DNA from: Utricularia gibba
Taxonomy: Eukaryota > Streptophyta > Magnoliopsida > Lamiales > Lentibulariaceae
Assembly: GCA_002189035.1 (NCBI GenBank)
Contig: NEEC01000008.1
Coordinates: 1,054,001 to 1,118,000 of the forward strand
DNA: 64,000 nucleotides
Reading direction: 5' to 3'
In this document: positions 49,505 through 61,743 of the stretch, one piece after another
Layout: each line of letters begins with the position of its first letter
Numbering within the stretch: position 1 is the first letter of the stretch
Program-made: the position numbers and the translations under genes
The notes under the pieces: model-generated
What the model saw: only the letters and a program-made list of their open reading frames with translations
Databases searched by the model: none
What the model was told of the DNA's origin: nothing

Positions 49505-52500
49505 ATGGAAGGCTCTTCCGAATCTGGCTGGCAAGAGCCTGATAGCTCAGGAGGGTTGAATTCTTCGTTTCCAAGTCGCAGTCCTGGGTTTTTTGGATTA
49601 AGAACAGTCATATTACCTGACGGTAATGCGTCCCACGATTCTGATCTCGTTTCTCTGTTAAAAGGGAGAGGAGTAACGCACTGGCCTGAACTAAGCAGAG
49701 AGAGAAATGATATTTTTTGCGGGGATGGTGTAGAATCCACTGTACATGCTGTAGAATGTGGTGAGGTAAGTTTGAGGCAATGGTTGGATGATATGGAAAG
49801 GACAGTGGACGCACTTGAATGTGTGCACATATTTTCTCAAATTGTTCATATAGTGAAGTTGGCACACTCCGAGGGAATCATGGTGCGCAATGTGCGGCCT
49901 TCATGCTTCGTCATGTCCTCATTGAATCGTGTTTCATTCATAGATTCTGCCTCTAGTTCAGATACGGGTTCAGATTCTCTAGAATGTGCACCAAACAGTC
50001 CAATTGCTGAGTTTAAAGGAGGTAATTCTTCTCTTCTGCCTCATGTATCACACTCTGATCAGTGTTTAGAAGATGAGCGGGGTTCACTGGATATCTGGCT
50101 TGAAAGGAACCGAAATACCATTTCACAAATCAACTCGGAAATGAGCTGTTTGCAGTCATGTTCAGGTCAAGCTACACATGCTGTAGAAATACCTGAAGAT
50201 GAGCATATGGACGAAAATAAACATTTTTTTCCAATGAAACGAATATTGCAGATAGAATCAAGTTGGTATACCTCTCCCGAGGAGGTTTCTGCTGCGCCTT
50301 CTTGTGCTTCAGATATTTATCAACTTGGTGTTCTACTATTCGAGGTTAATTCTAACCCAGTGATCCCGAAATGCTTATGAATTGGCGTTTCAAGGATTTG
50401 TGCTAATGTAAATGTCTTTGTGATCAGCTGTTTTGCACTTTTAATTCTTGGGATGAGAAAATCGGATTTATGGGAAACTTGAGACATCGACTTCTTCCTC
50501 CGCACATGCTGCTTAGTTGGCCTAAAGAAGCTTCACTCTGCTTGTGGTTGCTGCATCCAGAACCTAGTTGCAGGCCAAACATTGAGTGAGTTCTTATCAG
50601 GTTTCATGTATTTATGTTCAAATTTTTGTGATGAATGTCTAGTAGATAATTCATTATGACGAGCAGGTGTTGAGCTTTTGATAATTTCATCTAACAGTAC
50701 AGTAGCGAATATTTAAAAGCCTTGAATTAAGAATGGCATAACTAAATTCAACCATGATTGTCTGCGTGTTCTGACACGTATTTTTCTACCCAACAGTGAA
50801 ATTTTGCAATGCGAATATCTTAATGAACCAAGAAGTGAGATACAGGAAAGAGAAGCTGCTATTGATGTTCGAGATAAATTAGAGGAGCAGGATGCATTAC
50901 TTGAATTTCTTCTGCAACTTCAGAAGAAAAAACAGGCTGTGGCTGACAGCTTGAAGGAGATTATATCTATAATTTCTTCTGACATAGAAGAGGTTTCACA
51001 ACTTCAGGCAACTCACCGGATCAAATATGGGGAATATTTGGAGTCATCCAACAATTTAGCTACAGGGGGTGATGTGACCGTCACAGAAAATTCTGATTCC
51101 GATGGCTCATTTTCCAGAAAGAGGACCAGGCAAGTAATCAATAACGCCATCACAAAGGTATTCCTCGAAAATGAGGATGTACCTAAAATATTAGAGAGTC
51201 CTGGTAATCAAGTAGGCATTTTGTCCACATGTTCCCGGCTGATGAGTAATTTCCAAAAATTAGAATCAGCCTATTATTTAACAAGACAAAGGGCTGTAAA
51301 GCCTGCATCAAAGCTGTATGCCCAACCTTATCATGCCGCCATTGATGGTAAAGGATTTGCTGTAGCAGCTGACAGAATGTCCGTCCGTAATCAATCACTA
51401 AAGGAGAAGTATAATGACCAGACTGAAGGTGGATGGATGAGTACATTTCTAGAAGGACTGTGCAAATATCTTACCTTCAATAAGGTAAACGTTAAGGCAG
51501 ATTTGAATCAAGGGGATCTTTTGAACTCTTCAAATTTGGTATGCTCCCTTAGTTTTGACCGTGGTGGGGAGTATTTTGCCACCGCAGGTGTAAACAAGAA
51601 GATTAAGATTTTTGAATACAATTCAATCCTGAGTATGGATCGAGATATTCATTATCCCATTGCTGAAATGTCAAGCAAATCTAAGCTCAGTAGCATATGT
51701 TGGAACGGCTACATGAGAAATCAAATTGCTTCCAGTAACTTTGACGGTGTGGTGCAGGTGAGCTAACTTTTGAACACATGTGATCTTTGAGCATGCCTTT
51801 CTGTATCACAAAGAATCTTACATCCTTTATTGAACAGGTATGGGATGTTACTAAAAGTCAAATTTTTACAGAGATGAGAGAACATCAAAAGCGAGTGTGG
51901 TCTGTTGACTTTTCAACAGCAGATCCTATGATGCTGGCTAGCGGGGGTGATGATGGATTTGTCAAGCTCTGGAACATCAATCAGGCAATTTTAATTTTGA
52001 ACTTGGTGGATGTCAGCTTTGAAACTAAACGTACCTAAGCATCTGATCATCAGTTGTGTAGATTGAAGTGTGACTTGTCTGACGATAGTCTTCTTTTACA
52101 TACATGCGTTACTGTTGCAGGGGGTGAGTGCGAGTACCATTCAAACAAGGGCCAATATTTGCTGTGTACAGTTCCATACAGACTCTGGTCATTCGCTTGC
52201 ATTTGGGTCAGCGGATCATAAGATCTATTATTATGATCTTCGAAATTCAAAACAACCTTTATATACTTTGGTTGGCCACAAGAAAACTGTAAGCTATGTC
52301 AAGTTCATTGATTCTACAATGCTGGTATCTGCATCCACGGATAACACATTAAAGCTGTGGGATTTGTCAATGGCGGCATCTGGAAAACTTGATTGCCCTG
52401 TGCAGTCATATACTGGCCATTTGAATGTGAAGGTATTCTTGCTATTCAGGGATATTTAGTGCCTCAATGTGATTTTATTTGTTCCCTGCATCTCCATCCG

Positions 52501-53276
52501 TAATGTGGGTTGATTTCCTCTCGGTTTTTACTTTCCAACCACAGCTGGTTTCTTGGGTGTAATTGATTGTTACATTCAACTTTGACTTTTTTTTTCCAGA
52601 ATTTTGTGGGGTTATCTGTATCTGATGGTTATATCGCAACTGGTTCAGAAACAAATGAGGTACTTGTCACACCCTCTTCATCTTACAGCTCATATGGATT
52701 TTCTTATAAATGTTCCTACAGAATGCATGTCTCTACATAAACCTGCACCTATTCCTGATTATTTTTGCAATTATCTCTCAGAAACAAACTCTATCATGGC
52801 ATTCAGCAACATTTTCAACTAGTAGCTTAGCCACTTAATTTTCCTTTAGGCAAGAGCTGACAGTTACTCCCTCCTCCTATCGTTGTCATCTGTGCACTAC
52901 AGAAAGCTAGGTTATACAGCTCTCTCGTTTACACACTCACTTGTGTGCAACATCTGCCATCTACCTGGAGGACAACAGCGTTCCATGTTTCAAATTGCTC
53001 TTGACATCCCATTATATTCGAATCAGTTTTTTTCTCAGGAAAATGAACGGCCATATTTTTAATGTTTCAGCCCCAACTTCTTCTGTAATGCAGGTTTTTG
53101 TGTACCATAAGGCTTTCCCCATGCCAGTTTTGTCATTCAAATTCGCAGATTCAGTCTCCAGCAATGAAGCGGATAAGTCTGGTGTATTCACCTCATCTGT
53201 TTGTTGGCGTGGGAATTCTTCGACTTTGATAGCAGCAAATTCGGTGGGACACGTCAAACTACTTGAGATAGCTTAG
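49505..53276 (+). CDS. SPA3: SPA3/SPA4-type protein (SUPPRESSOR OF PHYA-105 family)
   Basis: Seven exons (49505-50344, 50428-50585, 50797-51757, 51838-51984, 52121-52432, 52600-52659, 53094-53276) give 886 residues. Residues 80-330 are a degenerate kinase-like domain (ECVHIFSQIVHIVKLAHSEG, then DIYQLGVLLFE and LHPEPSCRPNI). A coiled coil follows at about 345-410 (KLEEQDALLEFLLQLQKKKQ). From about 575 a seven-bladed WD40 domain runs to the end: CSLSFDRGGEYFATAGVNKK, EHQKRVWSVDFSTADPMMLA, AFGSADHKIYYYDLRN and SASTDNTLKLWDLS. SPA proteins bind COP1 and form the CUL4 E3 ligase that degrades HY5 and other light-signalling factors in darkness. The short N-terminus fits SPA3/SPA4 rather than SPA1/SPA2. 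The intron after exon 4 starts with GC (CAG|GCAATT). The choice of SPA3 rests on gene order. Confidence 0.9.
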
Positions 53277-53730
53277 TCTCAATTGTGGCATCCCAAACAA
53301 AATGGTAAATAAAGATTTCTTCTGAGGCTCGCCAACCTTTGGCTTATCTATGGTAGCTAGCAGGATGGCCCCATAGAACACAATTTTTGCTTAGTTTCTA
53401 GTCTACGCGCATCCTAACTGAAAAGAGCCATGTACTCTTGTCTTGACAATGCTGTGTATGTGTATGTGTCTCTATATGCAGTTTAGGTTGAATGGTGGGA
53501 ATTTTTGATTCACCTCTGTATATACAAAGATTTTTCAAGCTACAGGTGTTCCAATTTTGTCTTTTTCCCTGAATTTGCAGTGTTGCCTTTTCCTTTCTTG
53601 AGTTCATGCAGTGCACAGTCTACAGATGCTGTATTGTTAATGGTGATACTGACTCTTGATGGGCACTGACCTCAATTCCCCACTCATTCCTCAAGTTTCG
53701 CCACTTTCGAAATCCACAGAAGCTCCAAAT
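53277..53730. other. Convergent 3' flanks of SPA and GlcAT14
   Basis: A 454-bp interval between two stop codons; presumably both 3' UTRs. Nothing else seen. Confidence 0.6.
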
Positions 53731-55262
53731 TTACTTGCACTGTTTAGCAGTAAACTCAGGTGAGTGAACTAGTTTTCTCAGAAGTTCCTCGAGTCTTCGA
53801 GCACCGGGACCAGGTACAAGTTTTGTTAGGTTACCAACTCTTGAGCAGGGAAGCTGATCACCAGCACACCATCCACCAGGGGTGATCCAGTTGCCGTTCC
53901 TCCCTAGCAACTCTCTGTCAATTTTGTCCAGGACAGGACTGTGTTTGCGGAATTTGCGCGCGAATGGTGCGCCGCTTTTGATCATTTTCACCGAGTCCTT
54001 GATGGAGAGGAAGTGAGGGTGTTGCTTTGGGGCACATCCCAAGAGATGTAGTGCATGTCGTGATTCACAGCGGTTGGCACGAACTGGGGGATATTGCATA
54101 GTACTGTCTGAAAATAGCCCTCAGGTGAGGAGACAAAGTTTGAGTAGTACATAAGAAGGTTTCTTGGCAGATTATCCCAACTCCATATGCAGTATTCCAC
54201 GAATGCTCTTGACAAAATCATCCAAGCAGAGCCTGCAATCAGTGCACTGAGGATCAAAGAGAATGTAGCAGACAGTTACAGTCTACTGCTATCAGTGCAT
54301 TGACAAGGCAATGAGAATCAAAGAGAATGTAGCAGAAAGTATGACCAGTAAACAGCTTGAATGCCGTTGGCAAATTCCTTCTTGGTTTGACCCAATAAAT
54401 CCTGGACTTGTTTGTCTGGTAGAGTCCGGTGTCGATGATCAACGGCAGCGCCCTACCAGTACTGCAACAGCACCGGTAAACACAGATAGGACTCAGCATG
54501 AACAGAAAATTCTTGGCAATAACCATTAAGTAGATCAGCCTACGCTTTCCATCCAAGGTGACTGGTGTGCTGAATGAAATTTAGTTCTGGTTTCAAACTA
54601 GAGAATGTATGAAGAAGATCTGCAAGGAAGGAGACCATCAGGTGACATGACAGTGAAACAGATCAAGACACTGGAATCTGAAATATGCTTATCCCACCAT
54701 CTTGAGTCACCAAGGGATAATCTGAAGCACTGAGGTTAATGAACCAGTCCCAGTCATCGAACCTCTTTAGAAGAATTGCGCAGGCATGAAGTGTATTAGA
54801 AACCATGGTAGGCCCTGTGTAGGTGACCATGTTTGATTTGTTGTTAGTCAGCACGTTTCCAACCTCTGCAAAAAGAGGGGTTCTTTGGACGCGGGCAACA
54901 AGCTCCAGCCTCTCTGCTGCAGGTGACTCAAGATCCAGATGAAGAAGATAATAGTTCCATGGATGATAAAGGGAGAGAAGGACTCTCCAGAGCTTCTCCA
55001 AGTCACCTTTTGACCCTGAGATAAGGTATGCAAATTTTGGGGTAGAAGGAGGGGTAGGCAGTGGTGGAGCTCCAGCAATCTTCTGCTCAACAAAGCAAGG
55101 CTCGTTTTGATAGATCGTGATACGTGAAGGGAAATCCAAAAACAAGGAATAGATGGAGTGCAGTGAGGAAAGGAGCCGCATGTTGAAGAAGGTTGCTAGG
55201 AAAAAAGTGCACACAAGTGAGGTGATAACCAGAGGGAACACCCATCTCCTCTCCATGTTCAT
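53731..55262 (-). CDS. Beta-glucuronosyltransferase GlcAT14-like (GT14), with one apparent frameshift
   Basis: Four exons (55262-54698, 54619-54544, 54452-54346, 54232-53731) encode about 416 residues if one frameshift is bridged. It is a type II Golgi protein: MNMERRWVFPLVITSLVCTF is the short cytosolic end and membrane anchor. The GT14 (Core-2/I-branching) domain shows KFAYLISGSKGDLEKLWRVL, LYHPWNYYLLHLDLESPAAE, DWDWFINLSASDYPLVTQD, PTAFKLFTGSAWMILSRAFV, and HDMHYISWD. The C-terminus is PGGWCAGDQLPCSRVGNLTK and ends FTAKQCK. GlcAT14 enzymes add glucuronic acid to arabinogalactan proteins. One base appears missing in the run of four at 54029-54032 (GGGG on plus). The frame shifts just after HYISWDVP and continues perfectly in the next frame. 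This resembles the two CIP7 sites. Confidence 0.86.
54238..54345. repeat. Short direct duplication in a GlcAT14 intron
   Basis: Two imperfect copies of ATCAGTGCA...ATCAAAGAGAATGTAGCAGA lie about 50 bp apart, just upstream (in gene sense) of exon 4 and reaching to the end of exon 3. The copy nearer exon 4 contributes its acceptor region. Confidence 0.5.
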
Positions 55263-57260
55263 TTTCGTCCCCAGTTGATAAACTTTTTACCATGAACGGT
55301 TGAATGATTTCACAATAATGATCGAAAGAGCCACACCTGAAGTTCCATCTGTGTCTTCTGCCATGAAATGAAAGTGTCATGAAAACAATGGATCAGTAAA
55401 ACTTCCAGGTAACCATTTACCAGAAACAGTGAACAAGGAAGGAAGCAAACCAGAATCCCCACTCTGAACAAATTTAAGATTCAACTTTCTCACCAACGCT
55501 CTATGTGCATACATATCAGAACTGAACCATTTCAAGCGATTCCCAATGGCATTTCAAAGCAAAAACCGAGCCCCACATCAAATTCACCGGATGAATCACA
55601 AAAATAAAATAAAAAAAGAAAGAAAAAGAAAAGGAAACAGAACAAACATCCGAAGCATCAACACTCCCACGACTGACAGGGTGTATGAAACCCCAGATTC
55701 TCTAATACCCACTTACTGCACCCACACCGAAAATGCAGACTCCAAGAAGCAGTCGCACTGAAACGTAATGAAACAACCAAAACCTGCTCAAAGGCGGATA
55801 CTTGGATTACTTGAGCGGAAGGAGACAGACACATGCTACGTTTCAACGGGTTTCCATTTACTTATAGAGCTAAGAATGGAACAGCGGCACGAAAAGGGCA
55901 CGCCCCCATTGAATAAAACAAGAGCAACAGCAAAGATGGTTTGTTGGATTCCGTGCTCAAAGATCGTCAAATCAAAGAGTGCTTTTTTATTCATTTGCTC
56001 TGCAGGCATGACGTAGAAACAAGCCAACAACTCCACCATATGTTTACTCCCTTCTCGCTTTCCACCCCCAGAATGATTCTCCTACACAACTTAAATAAGG
56101 CATAGCATAAGCATAGGTACCCTTTGTTGCTTCACTACATTCTGATAAATGCATGATTAGGGATAACAATTCGTTTTCGAATTTTGACATTAGCAAATGG
56201 TTGCCGGATCCCTTGTTAATTTCCATCTTATATATTGATGTACCATTGTGTAAGTTGAATATTACATGTTGATGATGAAAAGAATTTTCTGAAAAAAAAA
56301 ATTTAAAATATTATATAACAAGTTTATATTAAATAAATATGTATTATATGAATATAATTAAATAAAGAATTAATACTTTTCTGTCCTATCGCTAAAGTCA
56401 AATATAGAAATGAATAAAGAATTAAAATTTACTTCATTAAAAAAATTACATTGGTAAATGTTTTATAAATAATAAATAAATTAGTTTAAATTTTAGAGTG
56501 GAGTTTGATTACCGTGATCCAAATTACAATTAATATAAATAATTTAATTCTTAAATTTTAAAATTGCATCATAAATTTTGTAACTTTTTTTTTGTAAAAA
56601 TTTTGTTTCTGAACTTATGAAATTTATATTTAACTTCTAATATTATCAAAACTAATTGATTTTGATCATAATTTCATTATAATGATGTATCGTTGTAAAT
56701 ATTATCTATAACTTAGTTCTTTCTATTTTGATGGTTTTATTTTTACCAAACTTTAAATATCATGAAACTCAAACACCATATAACTATAACAGAAGTATTA
56801 CTTAATTTATCGAACTTTAGACGTAAATGCGAAAATACATAATATAACATTTTTGTTAAGTTTGAAATCAGAAAACATCTTCATTGTATGGTTTTTACAA
56901 CATGTGATATTTTTTTTACAATTTTAAAATTTAAGGGTTAAATTATACATATTAACTAAAATTTGAAGTATTTTTTTCTTATGATTGAATGAATAATATT
57001 AAAGTAATTTAAATTTTAATATGATTTAATTTATAAATAATCTTTGAAACAAAAAATGAATATTCGATAATTTCAATTATTTTTTAAAAAATGAGTTCCC
57101 AAAAATGGATGCTGTGGTGAATTCTGGAACAAGAGGAGCAGATGATGATGATGATGATTTCCGGCCTGTGCAGTGATCGGGGAATGGGAGATGAAAGGCT
57201 GAAAGTGGAAGGAGGAGAAGAAGGGGAGGGAGATTGACTGGATTTGATATGGCGGCGGTT
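55263..57260. other. Intergenic DNA between GlcAT14 and RALF
   Basis: About 55263-56230 is GC-richer and probably includes the GlcAT14 leader. 56270-57090 is very AT-rich. The RALF 3' flank contains a short (GAT)n run near 57142-57161. No further gene recognised. Confidence 0.55.
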
Positions 57261-57584
57261 TCAGTGGTTGTTCCGGGCGCATCTGGTGGCTACAGTGCAG
57301 CCGCGAGTATAGGGATTCGCCTTCTCATGGCCGCGACAGTTGTAATAGGATTGGCCGCGGGCGTTGCAGGGGACGCGGTTTTTTTGCAGTGCACCGTAAC
57401 TTATGTAACCGCCGCTTCTGGAGGCGAGCTGCCTGCGTGCGGATTCCGAGTCCATCATCAGCTCCTCGTATAATTCCAAGGAGTCGGCCACCAGCCCATG
57501 GCTGTCTATTGGCTGAGCCATTGAGGCGGCGGCGGCGATTACAAAAAGTATGATGAGAAACATGAGCCCTAGCCGGAAAGCCAT
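57261..57584 (-). CDS. RALF peptide precursor (rapid alkalinization factor)
   Basis: A single-exon gene of 107 residues. The signal peptide is MAFRLGLMFLIILFVIAAAA, followed by an acidic propeptide (ELYEELMMDSESA). The RRQL site at about residues 51-54 is the classic site-1 protease (S1P) cleavage site. The mature peptide has the receptor-binding YISYGALQ, then four cysteines in the RALF order: VPCNARGQSYYNC and YTRGCTVATRC. RALF peptides of this RALF1/22/23/33 type bind FERONIA-family receptor kinases with LLG co-receptors and control growth, wall integrity and immunity. Size and all motifs are normal. The ATG at 57584 is the only plausible start. Which Arabidopsis member it corresponds to cannot be told. 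Confidence 0.94.
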   Translation of the reverse strand: MAFRLGLMFLIILFVIAAAASMAQPIDSHGLVADSLELYEELMMDSESARRQLASRSGGYISYGALQKNRVPCNARGQSYYNCRGHEKANPYTRGCTVATRCARNNH

Positions 57585-58005
57585 TCAATTTTGGCGAGGA
57601 AATTTGTGATTTCTGTCTGCGGTCGTCGTGCTGTTGGGTCGAGAATAGGATTATTTCTTTGTTTCCAGGGGATTCTGGTTCTGCTTCCCAGTCTGGGTGG
57701 GAAAGGCGAGAAACAAAATGATGATTCCTAGTTTCTTTGTTCTCCATTTTTGAATTACCTGAGTATCAAGAGCCGCTGTAGATGCAGGTGGCTCAGCGTG
57801 TTTTCCGGTGGTTCAAGGGACGGCGGAGCAGCACCAGAGCCCGTGCTTTTCTCCTGGTTTCAGGTTTCTTTTCAACTTACTAATTTCTCCATTGGTTTTA
57901 TTAGTAAACAATTGCCATTGCTTGGTTTAGAAGATCTTTTTTTTTTTTCCTTTTTGCTGTTTATTCACTCACATTTCTGCCGGTGATATAGGAAAACTGA
58001 ACCTA
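57585..58005. other. Intergenic DNA between RALF and the MATE gene
   Basis: Promoter and leader of RALF and 3' flank of the MATE gene, both on minus. A T-run lies at about 57937-57950. Nothing else seen. Confidence 0.55.
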
Positions 58006-59936
58006 CTACACAATGTTTGAGGAGTCCAAGGTGAGTTGTTGTATCCTTGACCATTTTGTGAACTTTGACAGCAGTGTCATCCCTGTCATCTGAACTGAAA
58101 GCCCGCAGATCAATCCTATCCACAGTCCCTGTGTCACAAGCAGAGCTTAAGCTCACAATCTGACCTATATGCTTTCAAGGTGGTGATGACACGAGAGAAA
58201 AGGCATGGGTCTGCTACAATGTCTCTTACCTTAGCATACATTTGAAACTTGAAGCCGAGGATGCATGCGATAGGCATGCCAATGAAGTAGAAAGTTCCCA
58301 GATTGATGTACACCACCATATGCTGCCATCCGCACCCTCTTGCTACACCTGGTGAAGCCGGGATTTGTCACATTCCTTGTGGAGAAATGATTTCATCATG
58401 AATAGAGACCAGAGTTGATGTTCATGGATTGATTGGTTAACCTGCTATTACTCCTTGAACACAATCACAGAAGATTGAGACAGCAAGTAGGGGAGTCATC
58501 GTTGCAAACGCGCCAATGATAACAGGGCTGTTGCTGAAGGATCTAGCCCACAGATCATAACCAAAAGACAGAGTCACAATGATGGTAAGCGTGACGATTA
58601 CTGTTAACTTAAGGATGACCCTCATGGACTGCTTCGCTCCATCCGGGTTTCCAGATCCCAGTGCATTCGAAACTCTGGTGCTGCAATGCAACAATGAATA
58701 TGATCAGGTAAAGGAGCAGGCAGGGTATGATCAGCTCTGGCATCTCCTGTTTTACCTGGCGGTTGCGCTTAGTCCAATAGCGAACATGTATGCGACGAAC
58801 TCTGCATTCACACTTGTTAAAAGTGACGCAGTTAGAATCAGAACACAACTCAGAATTGTGTCTCGTGCTGCTGAGAGTCTGAGACTTACCACATGGCAAT
58901 GAGGGAAGTCGTTGTTTCAGGGTCTGGCATGAGTCCCGCCAATATAACAAGACCCTCAAAGGCCCAATACTCCAAGCTGATGAGCAGAGATAAGTCTTGT
59001 GCTCTTTTTCTGAAACAGCTGATCGGTTGCTAAGTAAGCTGAGAGTTTACTTACCATACCATAGCAGCAGAGGGTAAAGCTAGCTTCAAGTTTCCAGTAA
59101 CATGTCTGAGGGATTCGGAGGAGATTCCTTCCCAAGTCCGTTCTGTCCTATCAGTGTGGACGACATATGTTCCTAGCAGCAGAACTGAGATCCACAATGT
59201 AATAGACACTGCCAATGGAGCTCCACAGTATCCCAATGCAGTAAGATCAACCAAGACATACGCAAGCCCAGTGTGCAGCACCAGAGATACCAAGGAGCAT
59301 ATCAAGAGTGGAAGGACAACAGACTGCGCCTGAAGAAACCTCAAGATATTCTGCAAGAGCCCATAGGCGAACAGCCCTGGAATGAGATACTTGAGATACA
59401 GACCAGCCTGGTTTGCTATTTGAGGATCTTGATGCAGGCAGACTAAGATGCTATCAGAAAACCACCAGACAAGGGACAGAATGACAGCGAAGAGGATACT
59501 TATGATGCAGGAAGCTTGAAGATATACTCCTAGCATCCTGTACATTTTTGCCCCGAATCCTTGTCCGCACAGCGTCTCGAGTGCTCCACTCAAGCCAATC
59601 TGTTGCAAGGGGAGACACACAGTCAATAAGAAGTGCGTTTTGAGTGTTGGACAAGGATATCAGCATTAATGAAATGATGAGTTTTACCATGAAGGTGAAC
59701 CCAGAAACAGAAGCCCATGAATTGGCAAGATTTGAGCCGGCGAGCTCGAGTTCTCCAAGGTGGCCGGCGAACATGACGGACACGAGAGGGATGAAATAGT
59801 AAGTCACGTTGGTTATGATCATGGGCAGCGCCAAGAGTATCTGCAGTTTAGCTTCCTCCACATCAATTACTCTGCTCAGCCACGCCTTCTCTGCCGGCGC
59901 CGCCTCTAGCAATGGCTGGCTGTCCAGCGATCCCAT
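58006..59936 (-). CDS. MATE-family efflux transporter (DTX-like)
   Basis: Seven exons (59936-59688, 59599-59055, 58976-58890, 58812-58756, 58680-58442, 58348-58230, 58128-58006) give 472 residues, normal for a plant MATE. The protein is hydrophobic with about twelve membrane spans. Conserved pieces are [72 protein letters not shown], and [23 protein letters not shown] proteins export alkaloids, flavonoids, xenobiotics or organic acids in exchange for protons or sodium at the plasma membrane or tonoplast. The substrate cannot be told from sequence. The ATG at 59936 gives the usual short polar N-terminus [11 protein letters not shown]. The frame is intact and all introns are GT-AG. Confidence 0.92.
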
Positions 59937-60109
59937 CGCCCCCTCGCCGGAAGAACTCGTGGTAGAATGAATTTGATGATATAATATGAGGATTTTAAAA
60001 TGTGTGGCTCTGATGAAGTTGCTTCCTTGATGCAAGGAGAAAAATCAGAATAGTTACACATCTATCATTCACTTGGAAGCAAACAAAAAAAGATGGCGTA
60101 ATGGGGTTG

Positions 60110-61743
60110 TCAAAAGTGACGATTCTCGTTGCTCTGAACTCCACGGCTGATGACGGCGCTGAGGCGGAGCGACGGCGAGCTTGAGGAAGTGGGGGCGCGT
60201 GCAGGCAAGGTGTAACTCCTCTTGAAGTTGCTACCAATCTGGGGGTGGATGCCGCTGCCCAAGTCCGGTGTCTCATTTGGATGATGGTGGCCATTGTGCT
60301 TGGGCTGGCTGGCGATGCCTTCCCGATTCAACAGAAGCTTTGTCTCGCCGGCGATAACATCGGAAAAGGACAATCCTCTGGGCCACTTAATCACGATGTC
60401 CTGCTCTCCTATCAAAGAATCATCAGATGATGAACTGGGAAGGATATGCATCTGGAGCTCTTCTGTGGATGGAGGCATCTGAGCTGTAGATGGACTCCGC
60501 CCCTGCTGGAATGTCGGCGCCATTGCCGTTGATGGAGAGGGCGCATTTTGTGCGGTGGAGAAGAGTTGGGAAAAGTAGAAACCAGACTGGTAGCCCAGAG
60601 ACTCAAACATTTGTCTCATTCTCAGCACAAAATGGAGATCTTCTGCTATCTGAACAACCCAAAAAACTGTAACTCCCATGAAACATGTTTGATTTCATCC
60701 AGAAGATGCAAGAAACTCACAACTTTGCAAGAACCGAGTTGCAAAAGTCCATGACCAGCTTGAATAACAGCTATAGTCTGACAAAAAGAACATTGAACAG
60801 CTTAAAAAGTATGGCTAAGAAAAACAAGAAATTCATCTCCCATGCTGACCTGAATACCAGAATCAAACTGCTCAGACCAATCTGTAGGTAACTGCAATCA
60901 GTTTTACAGTTTACTTAGGATTCACAATTGGGAAAAAAAAAAACTCTGAATCGCCACTGAAGAAGAGAAGAACATACAACATCAAATGAACTCTGCCAGT
61001 AGTTGGAAATGTTTGGTTGCTCACATTGGGTTGGCTGCTTGACGACCCATTTATGACATTTATCAGAAGCCACTTTCCCCATCAACCTACAACAACTTTG
61101 ATGCTTCAAATCAACCATGACACAACACAAAACACACGAAATCACAAGCTGAAACTCCCCAGAAGATGCGATCTTGGCAACAATTTTTTGTTGAAATATA
61201 CGATCTAAACCCCATTCTCTCACAAAAACACCTACCCAGCACCCACCCTTCTCCATAATTATAGAGCTGAATGGACATTCTGCTGAAGGCTTTCCTGATA
61301 GGATCCTCTTCATCCATCTCATTGAAACATTCTCTCCTTTTACCTCTGCAGAACCCATCTTCCCACATCAGCATCCTGGAAAGAAAAATAGTCACAAACT
61401 GTAGCCGCCCCCACCAAAGGAAAGACAAGACAACTAATCGATTTATTTCTTACAAGCTGCCATTGTCATCTCCGAGTCTTTGACAGCCATAGCCGCCTCT
61501 GACTCTCCTGCAAACCCCAGTTGGGACATCAAAAATACACAAAAGCCATGTGAGATTTGAGTTGATATTTAAAAGTAAAAACAGAGAAAAATGAAGGACA
61601 AACGGGCGTCGGCGAATAGTCCACAAAACAGAGTAAGTCCAGTCTGAACTGAGACAGAGGCTTCTTAGAGCGTCATGCAAGGCCATCATCTTAACTGCAT
61701 CTATGCTCCTGTCTCCTCCTGCAGCTGCTTCTGAGCCCACCAT
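60110..61743 (-). CDS. bHLH-MYC_N domain protein ('WNK-related', LHW-like N-terminus without bHLH)
   Basis: Seven exons (61743-61604, 61507-61454, 61375-61247, 61086-60974, 60881-60850, 60777-60721, 60649-60110) give 354 residues. The bHLH-MYC_N domain fills the first two thirds: MALHDALRSLCLSSDWTYSV, LMWEDGFC, FSRMSIQLYNYGEG, then GLMGKVASDKCHKWV, WSEQFDSGIQTIAVI, LLQLGSC and IAEDLHFVLRMRQMFESLGY. The tail is serine- and proline-rich and lacks a bHLH domain. Arabidopsis relatives such as At3g15240 are labelled 'WNK-related' although no kinase domain is present. The function is unknown; a role in protein interaction with bHLH or MYB factors is plausible. Exon 5 is only 32 nt. The exon 4 donor was chosen by phase and is the least certain boundary. 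Confidence 0.82.
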
